Origin: Phialocephala subalpina
Taxonomy: Eukaryota > Ascomycota > Leotiomycetes > Helotiales > Mollisiaceae
Direction: 5' to 3'
Assembly: GCA_900073065.1 (NCBI GenBank)
Contig: FJOG01000033.1
Location: 14,916-78,915, forward strand
DNA: 64,000 nt
This document shows, in pieces, positions 11,927 to 22,631 of this stretch. Position 1 is the first letter of the stretch. The number at the start of each line of letters is the position of its first letter. Position numbers and translations under genes: made by a program. The notes below the pieces were generated by a model that did not search any database, was not told where the DNA came from, and saw only the letters and a program-made list of their open reading frames with translations.

Positions 11927-12670
11927 AATAGAACATTGAACAAGACTGGATTATTACCTTCAACATTGTTAAGTTTGATCATTAGGCTAGACAAGTCTGA
12001 CTAGAACCGCGACACTTGCCTCAGTGGAAAGACCAACGAGCTCGGAAAGCCTCGCGGATTGTCAATGTACCGGAGGACCTCCATTTGAACCGAGACCGTA
12101 CTTTTACTCTTCTGGCTCATTCCCGCTATGCTCTCGGTATGACCGGTTGTGGCGTTACGAACACTGTGTCCGGTCCATCCCACGCAGCGGGCAGCGGAGG
12201 ATCTCTCGGACCAAAGCCCGACGGCCACTTCAAGGCGAACAAGGATGACAAGAAAGTAGGTCGCCTCGTTTTCGGTCCATGGGTATGTGGACATTGAAGA
12301 AGAGCTGTCGTGAGAAGACCCTAAGCTCCGTGTTTGCTGAGCTTTGGACTGAAGGAAGGACTGCTTGTTGTGGTCCGGCAAGAACGAGGGGCGTGATCGC
12401 TTCCCCTTTTCTACCCCGCTCTTCAGGTGACTCACGCTCAGAGCAGAAGATTGGTGTAGCAAAAGCTGTAAGTGATTGATTGACAAAGGTGGTGCTTTTG
12501 ATGTCTCTCAATAATTCATGAAGATTCCATCAAATTTGATGTCGCAGAGAACCTCGGAAATATTCAAGACGCTCAATTCTGCTCCCACCTACTAGTCTAG
12601 CTAAGTAGTCTCCATTTCCAAAAACATATTTTTCTACCACAAGCTCAACGCTCATCTTCTCTCTCTAGTA
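11927..12670. promoter_or_regulatory. GH88 promoter region and spacer to GH43
   Basis: A 744-bp spacer. The word CCGGAGGACCTCC lies at 12070-12082, and a GCGGGG-type site on the minus strand lies near 12411. Overlapping ORFs here (12001-12486 minus, 12016-12297 plus) look random. Confidence 0.5.
12070..12082. promoter_or_regulatory. Shared 13-bp word CCGGAGGACCTCC
   Basis: Identical to positions 6569-6581 in the permease/regulator promoter. The final G of the palindrome is A here, so the second CCG half-site is lost. It is 144 bp upstream of the GH88 start codon. Confidence 0.5.
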
Positions 12671-14579
12671 TCAAGCCCAAACATCATGATCAGGAATACC
12701 CTCCTCGAAGTATACTTCATTGACCTCCTTGAATCCAACAGCAGGAGCATCAAAAGACCAAGGATTCCCATTTCCACTCGCAAATAGTGCAAAGCTCGCC
12801 CCTTCGAAAACAAACCAGTTCGCAGGTGCAAAAGCTAGCCACGAAGAGGCGATATTTGCCATCCAAACGGTGGGTTCGCTGCCGATAGTGAAGCCAAAGG
12901 TGTATTTAAGTGGCTCTGCTCGGATTATGAGAGTGATATTGTCGGGGATACTTGTGCTGTTCAGAGGGATCTGGTTCGTCTGATTCATGGCGTTAGGAAC
13001 TTCCCTGATGTATAAAGAGTAGATGTGATATGGTTTCACTCACCACGGAAGTACCGTTCATCAACAAGGTGCTATACATGCACATCCCAGTCTGATTCAC
13101 ACATCCCCGAATCCCAATATCTTGATGCTGAAATTCACTCAAGTAAGCCGAAATCCCAACACTCTGCAGATAGCCAAGTGATCCATTCGTTGCAAGCAAA
13201 GCCGCTGAGAAAGTCATGTTCAGAGATTTCTGCTTTCGAAGAACTGCTGATGGTGTGTCTCTGTCACTCAGGGAGAATACATTTGGTGAGAAGATAATGC
13301 CGCTCGTCGGGTATTTTGAGTTCTTTGTCTTGCCCGTATTGTAGTTATTGGTGTATGGAACTCGAAGTTGGTACCAGCTTGGATCGAGATCTGAATTGGA
13401 GAAAGTGTCTTTGAAGGGTGGCGGTGGATATGTCTGATCTGGTGTGCTGCCGAAAGACTCGCTCAGTAAGATGGGTTTCCCATCATTCAGTGTTGGCCAT
13501 CCCTCCTTCCACGTCACAGTTGTCAAGAACGTTTCTCTGCCTGTTCTCATCAGTTACGTTTCAAGGACCTATCATGAAGTTGGAAAAGGAGGTACCAACC
13601 AAGAGGAGAAGTCCCATTAATCTTCCTCCTAGCCAAAAATGCCGCATACCAATCGCCCTCTAGAGTCTCAACAAAAGTAGCATGTCCCGTCGACTGCACA
13701 GTAAAATTATCATAGCCATAAGCACCATTGAACAAAATCGGATTATTCGGCGCCGGCGTCCACGGTCCTTGAGGTGAACTCGATCTCGCAATAGTCGCTC
13801 TATGCAAATCATCTGTTCCACCTTCAGCTATCAGAAGATAGTAATACTCATCCTTATAGAACATCTTTGGACCTTCGTCTCGTGCAGATGAGTTATGAGG
13901 CAGTGTTCCATTCCAAAGACTGATGTATTCTCCGACACAGTTCCCGGTCGTGAGACTGACCTCGCACTGGTAGATACCCCAAATTCGGTCGATGTTGTTG
14001 TTGGGTGCCATGAGATTGAGATATGTTTTTCCTGTGACAGGATCCTGAAACAAGCTCGGATCGATTCCCCAAGGCTCACACCAGGTTGGCTTTGTCCAGG
14101 TGATGAGATCTTTGGACGAGGAGAAGTAGACTCGTGGCCAAACTCTGGCTGTTGGGTCGTACGTCCATCGAGTCATGGATGCGAGGTAGAATTGTCCGTT
14201 GATGAAGCTAAGTGATGGTGCCCAAACGCCTGCGATATCGTTAACTCGATTCTTTTGGATGTGAGTATGAATGTACCTGCTCCAGTGGGTACACCATATA
14301 GCTGCACATGTTCCGGCGTAGTCTGTGCATGAGAGTATAGCTCCCAATTTGCTAGATCTGTAGACTTGTAGATCGGTGTACCTGGGAAGTACTCGAACGA
14401 TGAGGTTGCGATGAAGTATTCCTTACCAACTCTCAGAATACTGGGATCGGGGTTCCACCTGAATAGGAATCAGCTCCGGGTAGTTGTAAGAATTGTCTGA
14501 CATACCCAGAGATGATGGGGTTCTTGATAGCATCCACAGCAGCTAGCAATGACCCCAAGAGCACAATGGTAACACGCAT
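12671..14579 (-). CDS. GH43 glycoside hydrolase with C-terminal beta-sandwich domain, secreted
   Basis: Secreted arabinofuranosidase/xylosidase/galactanase-type enzyme of 560 aa; five exons (14506-14579, 14277-14458, 13600-14229, 13044-13540, 12671-12970). The signal peptide is MRVTIVLLGSLLAAVDA. The five-bladed propeller carries the three acidic residues of GH43: WNPDPSIL (base), GIDPSLFQDP (pKa modulator) and DEGPKMFYKDEYY (acid). GRETFL and EGWPTLNDGK mark the end of the catalytic domain. The C-terminal lectin-like domain ends with SSWLAFAPANWFVFEG and VGFKEVNEVYFEE. The last intron (12971-13043) removes an in-frame dead end and restores IPLNSTSIPDN. A CreA-like site lies 150 bp upstream. 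The exact GH43 subfamily, and so the substrate, needs a phylogeny. Confidence 0.9.
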
Positions 14580-14940
14580 ATTGAAGCTTGGGAAGAGGCC
14601 AGCGATGACGTGAGACGTGAAAGGTGCACGATGCAGTCAAGATGGTTTCGAGTTACTATATGAAAGCATGAACAGGTGGGGCGCAAAGACAGGGATCGAA
14701 AGTCTACCTGGCAGCTGCTCCGAGAGCTACCCCGCATCTTCAAGCTCTCCGCTAGGACTAGACTTGTGATCCACTTCCCCCAGAATGCTCAAGATGATTG
14801 AATTTGGGGCAGCGAATTCAAAATAGAAGAAAATCGCAGAAAATCAGACAGAAGTCGATGTAGAGCAGCAGACTTCGCACATAGATTCATTAGCCTTCTG
14901 CCACTAGCCCACTACACCGAAACACTACCTACGAATCCTG
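14580..14940. promoter_or_regulatory. GH43 promoter with CreA-like site at 14730-14736
   Basis: A 361-bp spacer between GH43 and the first lyase gene. CCCCGCA at 14730-14736 is the reverse complement of TGCGGGG. No CGGAGG palindrome was seen here. Confidence 0.4.
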
Positions 14941-16545
14941 TCAGTAATTCAACATTCCCGTTCCATTAGGACCGATCGTTCCACCGCCCCAGATGGTCCT
15001 ATTATCATCATTCTTAAATTGTCCTCGTCCCGGGTACGCCCAAAGCAAATCTCCCCAACTCGGTTGATCACCCTGACTGTTTCCAGTTGCTATGTGACGT
15101 TAGTTTATTTATAAGACTGTCTGCATCTTATACTTACGGTGTTGCTCGCCACCTGAAGCATCATACACTTGCTTCGCTTTTACAGTCCAAGGTGCATTCA
15201 AACCTCTCTTAACAACATATTGGTAGTAAAGAATCTGCGAGATCAGCACCCGCAAGGTATATCTCATTCAAGGCAAACTTACGTCCCAAACCCCCGGACT
15301 CTGCGTAGTAGCACTCGTCTCTCCCAGCCCCCGACTAATATTCGAAGGCGCAGACCACGGCCCGTTGATAAGAATAGCTTCGCAACGATAGAACTTCGGG
15401 TCGTAAGGAACATCGTAGCCTAGATTATACTTTGCAGAGTATTCTGCTGCTGTGAGAAGGAGGTTGTTGCCGAGAGAATAGACATCTGTTCCTTGAGATT
15501 GGATTATGCGAGCAGCGAGAGCGGTCCAGCCGAGTCCTGATACGGCGTGGCCTTGATCGCGACCAGTTTCTGCACCCTGTCCTGTTTGTGGATCGTAGTT
15601 ACCGTATATGCCAGCGCAGAGGTCGTTTTGGTAGGCATTGATTGCATAGTTATACTGGAAGAGTTAGCATTCAAGTTGTAGTTGAATCTAGGAGCTGGAA
15701 TTACCATAGACACATCGTCGAGGTACACCGAGAACGCCAAAAGCGCCTTAATGCTGACCATCCCATAATTCGCCTGTCCAATGATGATCGACTGCCTCGC
15801 AAACAACCAGTACAGCTGATTCGAAAAACCACTACCTCCCGAAGCTCTCGCTCCTTGCTCAACCCAACCGCCTTCCCATCTCATAATCTCAGCTGCGTTT
15901 GCGAACATATCACCCTCGAGTCCGATGAGAAGCGAAGTGTCAGTTCCAATGATACTCGTCAAGTTCGTACCCCAGGCGTCAAGAATGGTAGTTGAGCGAT
16001 CCCAATGGCTTTGATTTCGTGTGATGTACCACATCATGGCATTCTGGTATGCTGCTCGAACATCGTTGGTGAAAGTCGTATAATTGCTACACGGTCCTCT
16101 GCAAATTATGCTTTTTGGTCCTTGCATAACATACTATTCATGATCTTAGTAAATCTCTCTTCTTGTTTGGGACATTATCATACCGAAGCCTGTGAAAATG
16201 AATCTGTGCTGAAATTGACGAAAGCAGTTTTCCATGGATCCTCTCCGTTGGCGACACCAAGTCTGATTCTCTCGAGATCATCATGAGAATGCCAGAGGCC
16301 TGGATGGACAAAGTCTCCCACTCTTGACTTCATGCCGTAGACATTTCCAACTGTGGGTATGGGCCCATTGAGGACTGGAAGACCGTTCAGCTGACCAGTT
16401 GCGAGGGCGGTCTTGGCGAAAAGTCCCAGTGAGACAACGATGGTAGTCCACTATTTCTGAGTCAGCTCTTGATTTCATGAGTGATGGCGGTCGTGATTTA
16501 TTGCCATATATTATGGGCTGAAGGAATCGATTGACATACCTTCAT
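14941..16545 (-). CDS. Alginate-lyase-fold protein 1 (PF05426-like), secreted
   Basis: Predicted polysaccharide lyase with an alpha/alpha-barrel. Six exons (16540-16545, 16184-16450, 15705-16133, 15283-15654, 15138-15234, 14941-15089) give 439 aa. The signal peptide is MKWTTIVVSLGLFAKTALA. An in-frame ATG five codons upstream (16560) is an alternative start. Family-like segments are FVHPGLWHSHDDLERIR, EMFANAAEIMRWEGGW-like (DMFANAAEIMRWEGGW at about residue 185), GAETGRDQGHAVSG and GYDVPYDP. It aligns with the second lyase-fold gene (20429-21607), but the region that there reads YWANWDLCN is GQANYGMVSI here. Some fungal and bacterial members of this fold cleave glucuronan rather than alginate. 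With GH88 nearby I infer a glucuronic-acid-containing substrate. Activity is unproven. Confidence 0.82.
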
Positions 16546-17138
16546 GATTATGATTGTCATTAGGCAAACCAAGAAAACCAAGGCTGGAGCTTGTCTCCTT
16601 CAGAACAGAGAAACATCGTTCAATTCATACTTGGAAAATGATAGTCTTTCAAATTGCTAGCCACGACAACACCCTACTCTGCCGAAAATCGAACGCAGGT
16701 CCGGTGCCCGCATGCATGCAGCCAAAGTTCTGCAGGAACCATGAACTAGTCGGGGGCCCCCGCACCTACCCCGAGATTACCCCTCACGCGTTGGGGGGGG
16801 CGGCTGACCCTTGTCTAAGGTTTGACCATTGCTGTGCGGGCGAAGTGGCGGGATTGTCGTCTGAACTATTCACTTCCCGTCTGATCGGAAATGACGATAC
16901 GAATGCAACTTTAGCGATCCCACAGTCCAATCCACGGAGTCTAATCCGCTTAATCGTCGACCCATGCCAGGCTGAGCGAGTCCCCCAGCTCGACCTGTTG
17001 GTTTTACCCCAGGACTACGCTTGATGGAGATAAACCGGTTCGATAAATGTGCAGGTAAGGCTGGGACATTGGAAAGGAAGCGAGGGAAACAATGTGATTG
17101 TGAAATTCAAATTCGAACGAAGTCCTCACTGGCTAACG
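16546..17138. promoter_or_regulatory. Promoter of lyase-fold gene 1
   Basis: A 593-bp spacer with a GC-rich patch around 16750-16805 containing CCCCGCA (16758-16764, CreA-like on the minus strand) and a run of eight G. Open frames here (16554-17024 plus) show no family signal. Confidence 0.4.
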
Positions 17139-18544
17139 CTAGGCTCTAGACACAATCAAAACCTTCGTCTGATGACTGCTCACGTTCAAAAGTGTGATCC
17201 CAGTCTGGATGGTCCCCAAATCTTTCGCAGCCCAGACATCTCGAACTTTGTAACTCGCTCGAGTGCTATTTTGCAGCTCTGGGATGCCTGACCATGGTAT
17301 GGTGATGCTCGTGGCATTTCCTCCCTCGTTCAAAGCCAAAACGACATGTCCAAAACTGCCAGCGCTCAAAGGCCCTGCCCAGATCTGTATAGAACCTTCA
17401 GAGGAAAGTGCTGGCAGGTACGTGACAGCAACCCCTGCGTCATCTTGGTTGATCGCGATGATCTCCTTGTTGAGCAGAATTCCGAGGGATGTATTCGAAA
17501 TTTTCGTGATATCAGCGCCGATGATCAGAGGTGACTTCAGAGCAGCCCAGAAAGAGAAGTGTGTTTGTTCCTCATACTCCGTCATTGTGCCAGTACCGAT
17601 CTCAAGCATGTCCATATCAGCTGTAAAAATGTCAGTAAAGTTCTTGCGGTGTCATGGCAGGAGGATGTACCCCAAGATCCAGGACTTTGAAAGCCCGACA
17701 GCTCGCGCATCTTCCGAATCATTGTAAGAACACTGACTCCTGCGTATCCAGTGTTGAGACAATACGCCGTCTTGCACACGCCACTGTTGTCCTTCGCAAA
17801 CGAGGAAGTGATATCACCAGACATCCGGTAGGAATCACTCAACTGGTCTGCCCAGAACCAGGGGAATTGATTGCCCCATTGGCAGAGCGAGTAGAGGATA
17901 TCGCGTCCGGTGTTCTTCAGAGCATTGCCCATAATCGAGAATCGTTCTCCGGGTGATTGTGTTCCGGCTTGGAATCCACCACAGTTATCGTACTTGAGGT
18001 AGTCTATGTCCCATGATGCGTATGTGTCGGCATCGAGTTCCTCGTTTCCCCAGCTTCCAGGAAAGAAGTCACAGTCGTAGATACCAGCATCACTGAAGGC
18101 CATGTCAGTATTTGTTGAAAGGACGAAGAACGAGCTTCTCGTACCTGTAGATCCCAATTTTCAACCCCAACTTGTGGACATAATCTGCCAGTGCTGGAAT
18201 GCCAGAAGGGAACTTGGTAGCATTGGCCTGCTGTCGTCCGTTGCCATCTCTTGTGAGAGCTTGCCAGCCCTCGTCGAGGATCAAGTATTCGTACCCCGCT
18301 TTTGCGAGCCCAGAGGAGACCAATGTCTCAGCCGTTGGCTTGATGATGCTTTCATTGATGTTGGCCTTGAACGTGTTCCAGCTATTCCACCCTGTGGTTC
18401 CCAGAGTCAGTGGCTGTGCCTGGCAGATTGTTGTTTGCAGAATAGGGAAAAGATATTGCGCTTACCCATTTGTGGCTTAGCGGCCGCAATTTTGCCGAGG
18501 CAAGGAGAGGTCAATGACAACAACACAACTGAGTTGAACTTCAT
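17139..18544 (-). CDS. GH27 glycosidase, secreted; possible beta-L-arabinopyranosidase
   Basis: Secreted retaining glycosidase of 409 aa; four exons (18466-18544, 18145-18391, 17671-18092, 17139-17620). An N-terminal signal-like segment (MKFNSVVLLSLTSPCLG) precedes KPQMGWNSWN. GIYSDAGIYDC, YLKYDNCGG (the Asp is the nucleophile) and DSYRMSGDI (acid/base region) are GH27 hallmarks. FSFWAALKSPLIIGADI and INQDDAGV close the barrel, and a beta-sandwich of about 90 residues follows. The galactose-binding motif is normally IDDCW or LDDGW but reads LDEGW here. As I recall, the same Asp-to-Glu change at this position distinguishes the GH27 beta-L-arabinopyranosidase of Streptomyces avermitilis from alpha-galactosidases. 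Alpha-galactosidase remains possible. Confidence 0.9.
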
Positions 18545-18983
18545 CTTTTTCTTTGTCGAATCTCACTTGTTTCCTAGAACTTCTTGATCTCATCACAGCT
18601 TGAGATGTCTACAGTGGACAATCAGTAGATCTAAAGACAATTGTCAAAGCTTCGCCAGTATGAAGCTTTTGGCTTCGAAGAGGTCAAATTTCGAGCTCTC
18701 GGGGGAAGTCTCGGAGACGAGCACACTTATGATCAAAAAGTCCAAGGTCATGATAACTCATGGAAATGAGCCGATCTTCTAAGGCCTCATACCCGGCTGA
18801 TTGCAGTGCAGTATGCGGAGGGAATGCGGGCTCCGACTCTCATTGCGAGGGGCATGCGGGGACCTGCAGCGCGGGGCATCATCCTGATTTCTGCTAGACA
18901 TTTTATTTTGCTTGATATTGATAGTATCTGCTATTCGTTTCTCGCTTCTCTATGCGTGCTCTTCAAGTATTTTATCTTTCAAC
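18545..18983. promoter_or_regulatory. Divergent promoter of GH27 and fasciclin gene
   Basis: A 439-bp shared spacer. CGGAGG (18815-18820) and CTCCG (18830-18834) form an inverted pair. TGCGGGG at 18855-18861 and GCGCGGGG at 18869-18876 are CreA-like sites clustered within 60 bp. Confidence 0.5.
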
Positions 18984-19729
18984 ATGAAGTTTGCTGTCAT
19001 CTCCACCTTGCTCGCACTCACCATTTCCGTATCTTGCGATAATTTGGGTCGGAAGCCTCTCACATACGCATCTGTCCCAGATGGCACATATTTCCCTCCA
19101 AAGAACTCCAGTGTCACCACTCTCCTAGATTTTGTGAAGTCAAGAGATGATCTCACAACCTTGGCAAGTGTCCTCGCAGAGTGTGGTGGTATGTCTTCAA
19201 TCCTGCCTCAAAGTCCCACCAGCTTGACAATTTTACAGGATTCTTGCAAGCTTTCGATACCGCAGCAACGTGGTCATACACTTTCTTTGCTCCCTCGAAC
19301 GCAGCATTCAACAACACTGGCGCATACTTTTCTACCTATGCTGCTACCCCGAAAGGCAAATGGTGGCTGGGCAACTTGATCCAGCATCACTATGTTCCGA
19401 ATTCTCAGCTGAAGACTACCTCGTTCAACACATCATACACGCGAATCCAGACGGGAAGTTTCCTCTATGTTGGAACCCAGATCGTGGACGGCCAGCTGGT
19501 GTTGAACAATGTTTCAACGGTCACTGGCGCCAATCTCCCTGTCACGAGCGTGAGTTGGTTTGGAACGCCGAGCACCTTCAAATTATGCTGACTCTCTGCG
19601 AAGGGAATTGTTCATATTATCGACCATATCTTGGACCCATCTGCACAGATATTTGAGCCAGATGTTGGGAAGACGAGTCAAAGCTTCATCGCTGGGAGTT
19701 GTTCGAACCCAGAGTTGCCTTATTGCTAG
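18984..19729 (+). CDS. Secreted fasciclin-domain protein
   Basis: Cell-surface or secreted adhesion-type protein of 213 aa; three exons (18984-19188, 19239-19549, 19604-19729) with clean GT-AG junctions. The signal peptide is MKFAVISTLLALTISVSC. One FAS1 domain is visible from FAPSNAAFNNTGAYF through WWLGNLIQHHYVP and TGSFLYVGTQIVDGQLVLNN to the terminal H2-like motif GIVHIIDHILDP. There is no hydrophobic C-terminal GPI signal; it ends CSNPELPYC. FAS1 proteins mediate adhesion and are not known as catalysts. It sits between GH27 and the second lyase-fold gene and shares a promoter with GH27, suggesting co-expression. Its role in polymer use is unknown. Confidence 0.85.
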
Positions 19730-20428
19730 TTCGAGGGACGCTGTTCTACTCTTTCAACTTCAATGAATACGTGAGAAGATTTGAGAGCATATACTGCACT
19801 GGAATCCTTCTGCATCTTCTCGTGTGGGCCATATACCGACCATCGCGCTCTGAACCCAAGTTTGCTGTGTGACACAACGATATGCTTCGCAATATCGGGA
19901 ATTTCTCCAAGCCTATGGATCTTCCCTTTCGGATCGAGTGTTAATTTTGCCTATGTACTCGAAGCGGATGTCCATCGCCCTTGCGAAGCTGTCATATTTG
20001 AATTGCTTGCTCTCTTCACAGACATTGCGATTTCTTGCTCCATATCATCCGATGTTAGCTCCAAGGCCACATCGCCGTTGGTCAAGTGACCGTCATCAAC
20101 TGAAATAGATATGTCGTTCGATAATCTGAGAGTTTAGCAGTGGTCGAATTCCCGACATGTGATACGATCAGTGCTTTCAATATCCCTGCATTGCCTGAAC
20201 TTTCTGAGCTACTCTTCGCAACTTCTAGGATCTCTATTAGTCGAGATGTGCATACCAGCCCGAACCTTCTTGAAGAATTCCTGGCAAGACTTGGAATTTA
20301 AAAGCACTGGATATGAATGATAAATTTAATTACAAGAATACTTCGCAAGCACACTGAACTTTCGTCGGACTGAAAGGAAAGCGCCTAGCTAGAGAGAACG
20401 ACCTCTTCCTCACACCCTCTCTCGGACT
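19730..20428. other. Intergenic, nothing recognised
   Basis: A 699-bp spacer between two converging genes (fasciclin plus, lyase-fold 2 minus). No domain, repeat or RNA gene was seen. ORFs 19781-20089 and 19869-20108 are unsupported. Confidence 0.5.
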
Positions 20429-21607
20429 TCATGCAAGTCTGAAAGTCAAAGTCCCATACCCAAGCTGGTCATACCCACCCGAATTTGGACCATAATTCCC
20501 ACCACCTCCCTCCGCCCCGCCGCTGGCAGTATTCACAATGTCCCTCATCATACCGGTGAATGTGGCATTCTTACCCTTCAAGTTCGCGTAGTGCGCATAC
20601 AACAGCTCCCACTCTGGCCTCACAGTCCCTCTCGAACTGTTCGAAATAACGGCTTGGGTAACATCGCTGTTCGTATAACTCGTATACGGAACATCGAATC
20701 CAGCATTGTATTTGGCGGCGTACTCACTACCCGCCAGAATCTTGTCGTTCTCATACGCGAACAAGTCGTCGCCTTGATTGTACGCCATCTGAGCCAGTGC
20801 TCCAACCAATGCAAAATCGAGAGTTGCATGCCCTTGGTCGCGTCCAGCTTCCTGTCCTTGTCCCAAGACCTGGCCGTCAACGGTATACTCTTTCCAAATG
20901 AATTTGTCGATATTTCCATTCCCAACACCACTTTTAAAGTAAGTGATAGCCTCCTCATACATCGTCGCATTCTCATTGAAGATCCCAATCGCTAGCATCG
21001 AAGCCATATTACACAAATCCCAATTTGCCCAATAATGATCTGTTGCAGCATTATTATGACGAACCAAGAAGTCATGGTTAATCGAAAAGAAAACATCGTG
21101 GAGCATGGTTCCAAATGCTGTCTGATTGTCTGCTGTCCAGCCGGAGAATGAGCGCATGATTTCTGCCGCGTTGGCGAATTCGTAGCCGTAGATTCCAGCG
21201 GCGAGGTCAGCGTCTGCGCTGCCTTGGATCGAAGTCAAAGTCGAAGACCACGCATTCAGGATCGTGACGGCGGTGTTGGCATAGGTGGTGTTGCCTGAGA
21301 TCTTCCAACGGAGAGCGAGAGCGTAGGCGGCTGCTACGTCGTTGTAGAGTTGGGCGTAGTTTTCTGCATGGACACCGTCGGAGCCACGGTAGATGATGGC
21401 TGCTGGTCTGGGTGTGTAGGATGCGGAGGCGTGGGAGTTGGCGGTCAGGATGTTCCAGCTTGTGATCCAGGGTGAGGTGTTGGCGGAGACTTTGGCGCGC
21501 ATGCGTGTGAAGTCTGCATTGGTGTGAAGCATGCCTGGATGGACGAAGGCCAATGCATGGCAATGAAGAAAGACGAGAAGACTAAACGCTTGTTTCATGA
21601 ACAACAT
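20429..21607 (-). CDS. Alginate-lyase-fold protein 2 (PF05426-like), secreted
   Basis: An intronless 392-aa protein with signal peptide MLFMKQAFSLLVFLHCHALA. Family blocks are FVHPGMLHTNADFTRMR, YEFANAAEIMRSFSGW, HYWANWDLCNMASMLAIG, EAGRDQGHATLDFALVG and GFDVPYTSYTN. The Asn-Trp-Asp and His/Tyr residues in the middle block and the Arg-Asp-Gln-Gly-His block are candidates for the lyase active site. Compared with lyase-fold 1 it has no introns and keeps the Asn-Trp-Asp block, so the two look like separate subfamilies rather than a recent duplication. It is divergent from the GH28-like gene across a 1-kb promoter with two TGCGGGG sites. Glucuronan- or other polyuronide-lyase activity is inferred, not shown. 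Confidence 0.85.
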   Translation of the reverse strand: MLFMKQAFSLLVFLHCHALAFVHPGMLHTNADFTRMRAKVSANTSPWITSWNILTANSHASASYTPRPAAIIYRGSDGVHAENYAQLYNDVAAAYALALRWKISGNTTYANTAVTILNAWSSTLTSIQGSADADLAAGIYGYEFANAAEIMRSFSGWTADNQTAFGTMLHDVFFSINHDFLVRHNNAATDHYWANWDLCNMASMLAIGIFNENATMYEEAITYFKSGVGNGNIDKFIWKEYTVDGQVLGQGQEAGRDQGHATLDFALVGALAQMAYNQGDDLFAYENDKILAGSEYAAKYNAGFDVPYTSYTNSDVTQAVISNSSRGTVRPEWELLYAHYANLKGKNATFTGMMRDIVNTASGGAEGGGGNYGPNSGGYDQLGYGTLTFRLA

Positions 21608-22631
21608 CGTAGCGTGTTGGTGAGCGGTCCTCGATCATATTCTGGAAGAAAAGGTTGCTGACCTTCAAAACACGGAACATGGACGAGAGATATATCTTCA
21701 GAACTTTCTACATGTAACCGCTTGGCGGCATCGCGGGCAGGATCTCGGACTACCTGGTCCTTCTCGTCATCTCCAGAACTTTGTCAGACGACTAGGCAAG
21801 AGAACGAAGGAAGAAAGGAATAGAGATCCACCATTAAGGTGAAAGTTTCAAGAACTCCTTCTTCAAGCGGTGCAACTGACGACGATCCCGATCCTTCGAA
21901 ATGTGAAGTAGGCACGCAAACGGAGCACTAAAAGGGTCTGCGCTGATGATTGTCCACCTTGAAACAAAATTTCCGCGCCAGGGTGGAGCATTTGACCCTC
22001 CAATACCGAGATGATCGGGTGATGAGTTCGACTCACGGAAGATAATTCACAAAAACATGATATGCGCACATTTGTGAAAGATTCCTGTGTTTGCTGACTA
22101 GGAGGCATACTTGGGAAGTTGTAGGGTCAACGCATGGAACATGGAACTCAACCACGTGCCAGAATGCGGGGATACTATGCCGTGGGGTGCGGGGTTGCAT
22201 TCAAGCTTCCTCAAACGTGCCCCTGAATTTGGTAACGCCAAGATGACATTCGGTTTGCCTCCGAGATCTGCCCCGGCCTGCATCCCCGATATCCCCAGAC
22301 ACCCCTTCTTTTCTCTTGATCAAAAATAGCAAGTGCTCCCAGGATCTCCAGAATGCCACCTTGAGGCAGGATCGCCGGGTATTTGAATTTGTTCGAATTG
22401 CTCGTATCCGGCCTTGGAACAAATTAATTAGATTGCTCAAGTGAGATAATCGGGACAGGCGTCGGCGTCTTCGCCCATCTTGAATCGGAGGATGGGTTGA
22501 TCGGAACCCGCTGGTTCATCGCAATGGGATTGAAAACATCAGTCGATTGATATGAGTCGAGTCTCCTCGGCAGTATAGGACGATTTGGAACAACCTTCCA
22601 TAGCCTTTGAAATTTGCCTTTCAAGCTCAAG
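21608..22631. promoter_or_regulatory. Divergent promoter of lyase-fold 2 and GH28-like gene
   Basis: A 1,024-bp shared spacer. TGCGGGG occurs at 22165-22171 and 22188-22194, with GTGGGG at 22182-22187. This close pairing is the arrangement favoured by CreA. CGGAGGA at 22486-22492 matches half of the shared cluster palindrome. No ORF here has family support. Confidence 0.5.

Noticed and set aside
12001..12486. 161-aa minus-strand Ser-rich ORF
   Set aside because: It lies in the GH88 upstream region, is low complexity and is overlapped by equally long frames on the other strand.
14941..21607. Calling the two lyase-fold genes true alginate lyases
   Set aside because: The fold name does not prove the substrate; GH88 nearby and a terrestrial-type fungus favour glucuronic-acid polymers.
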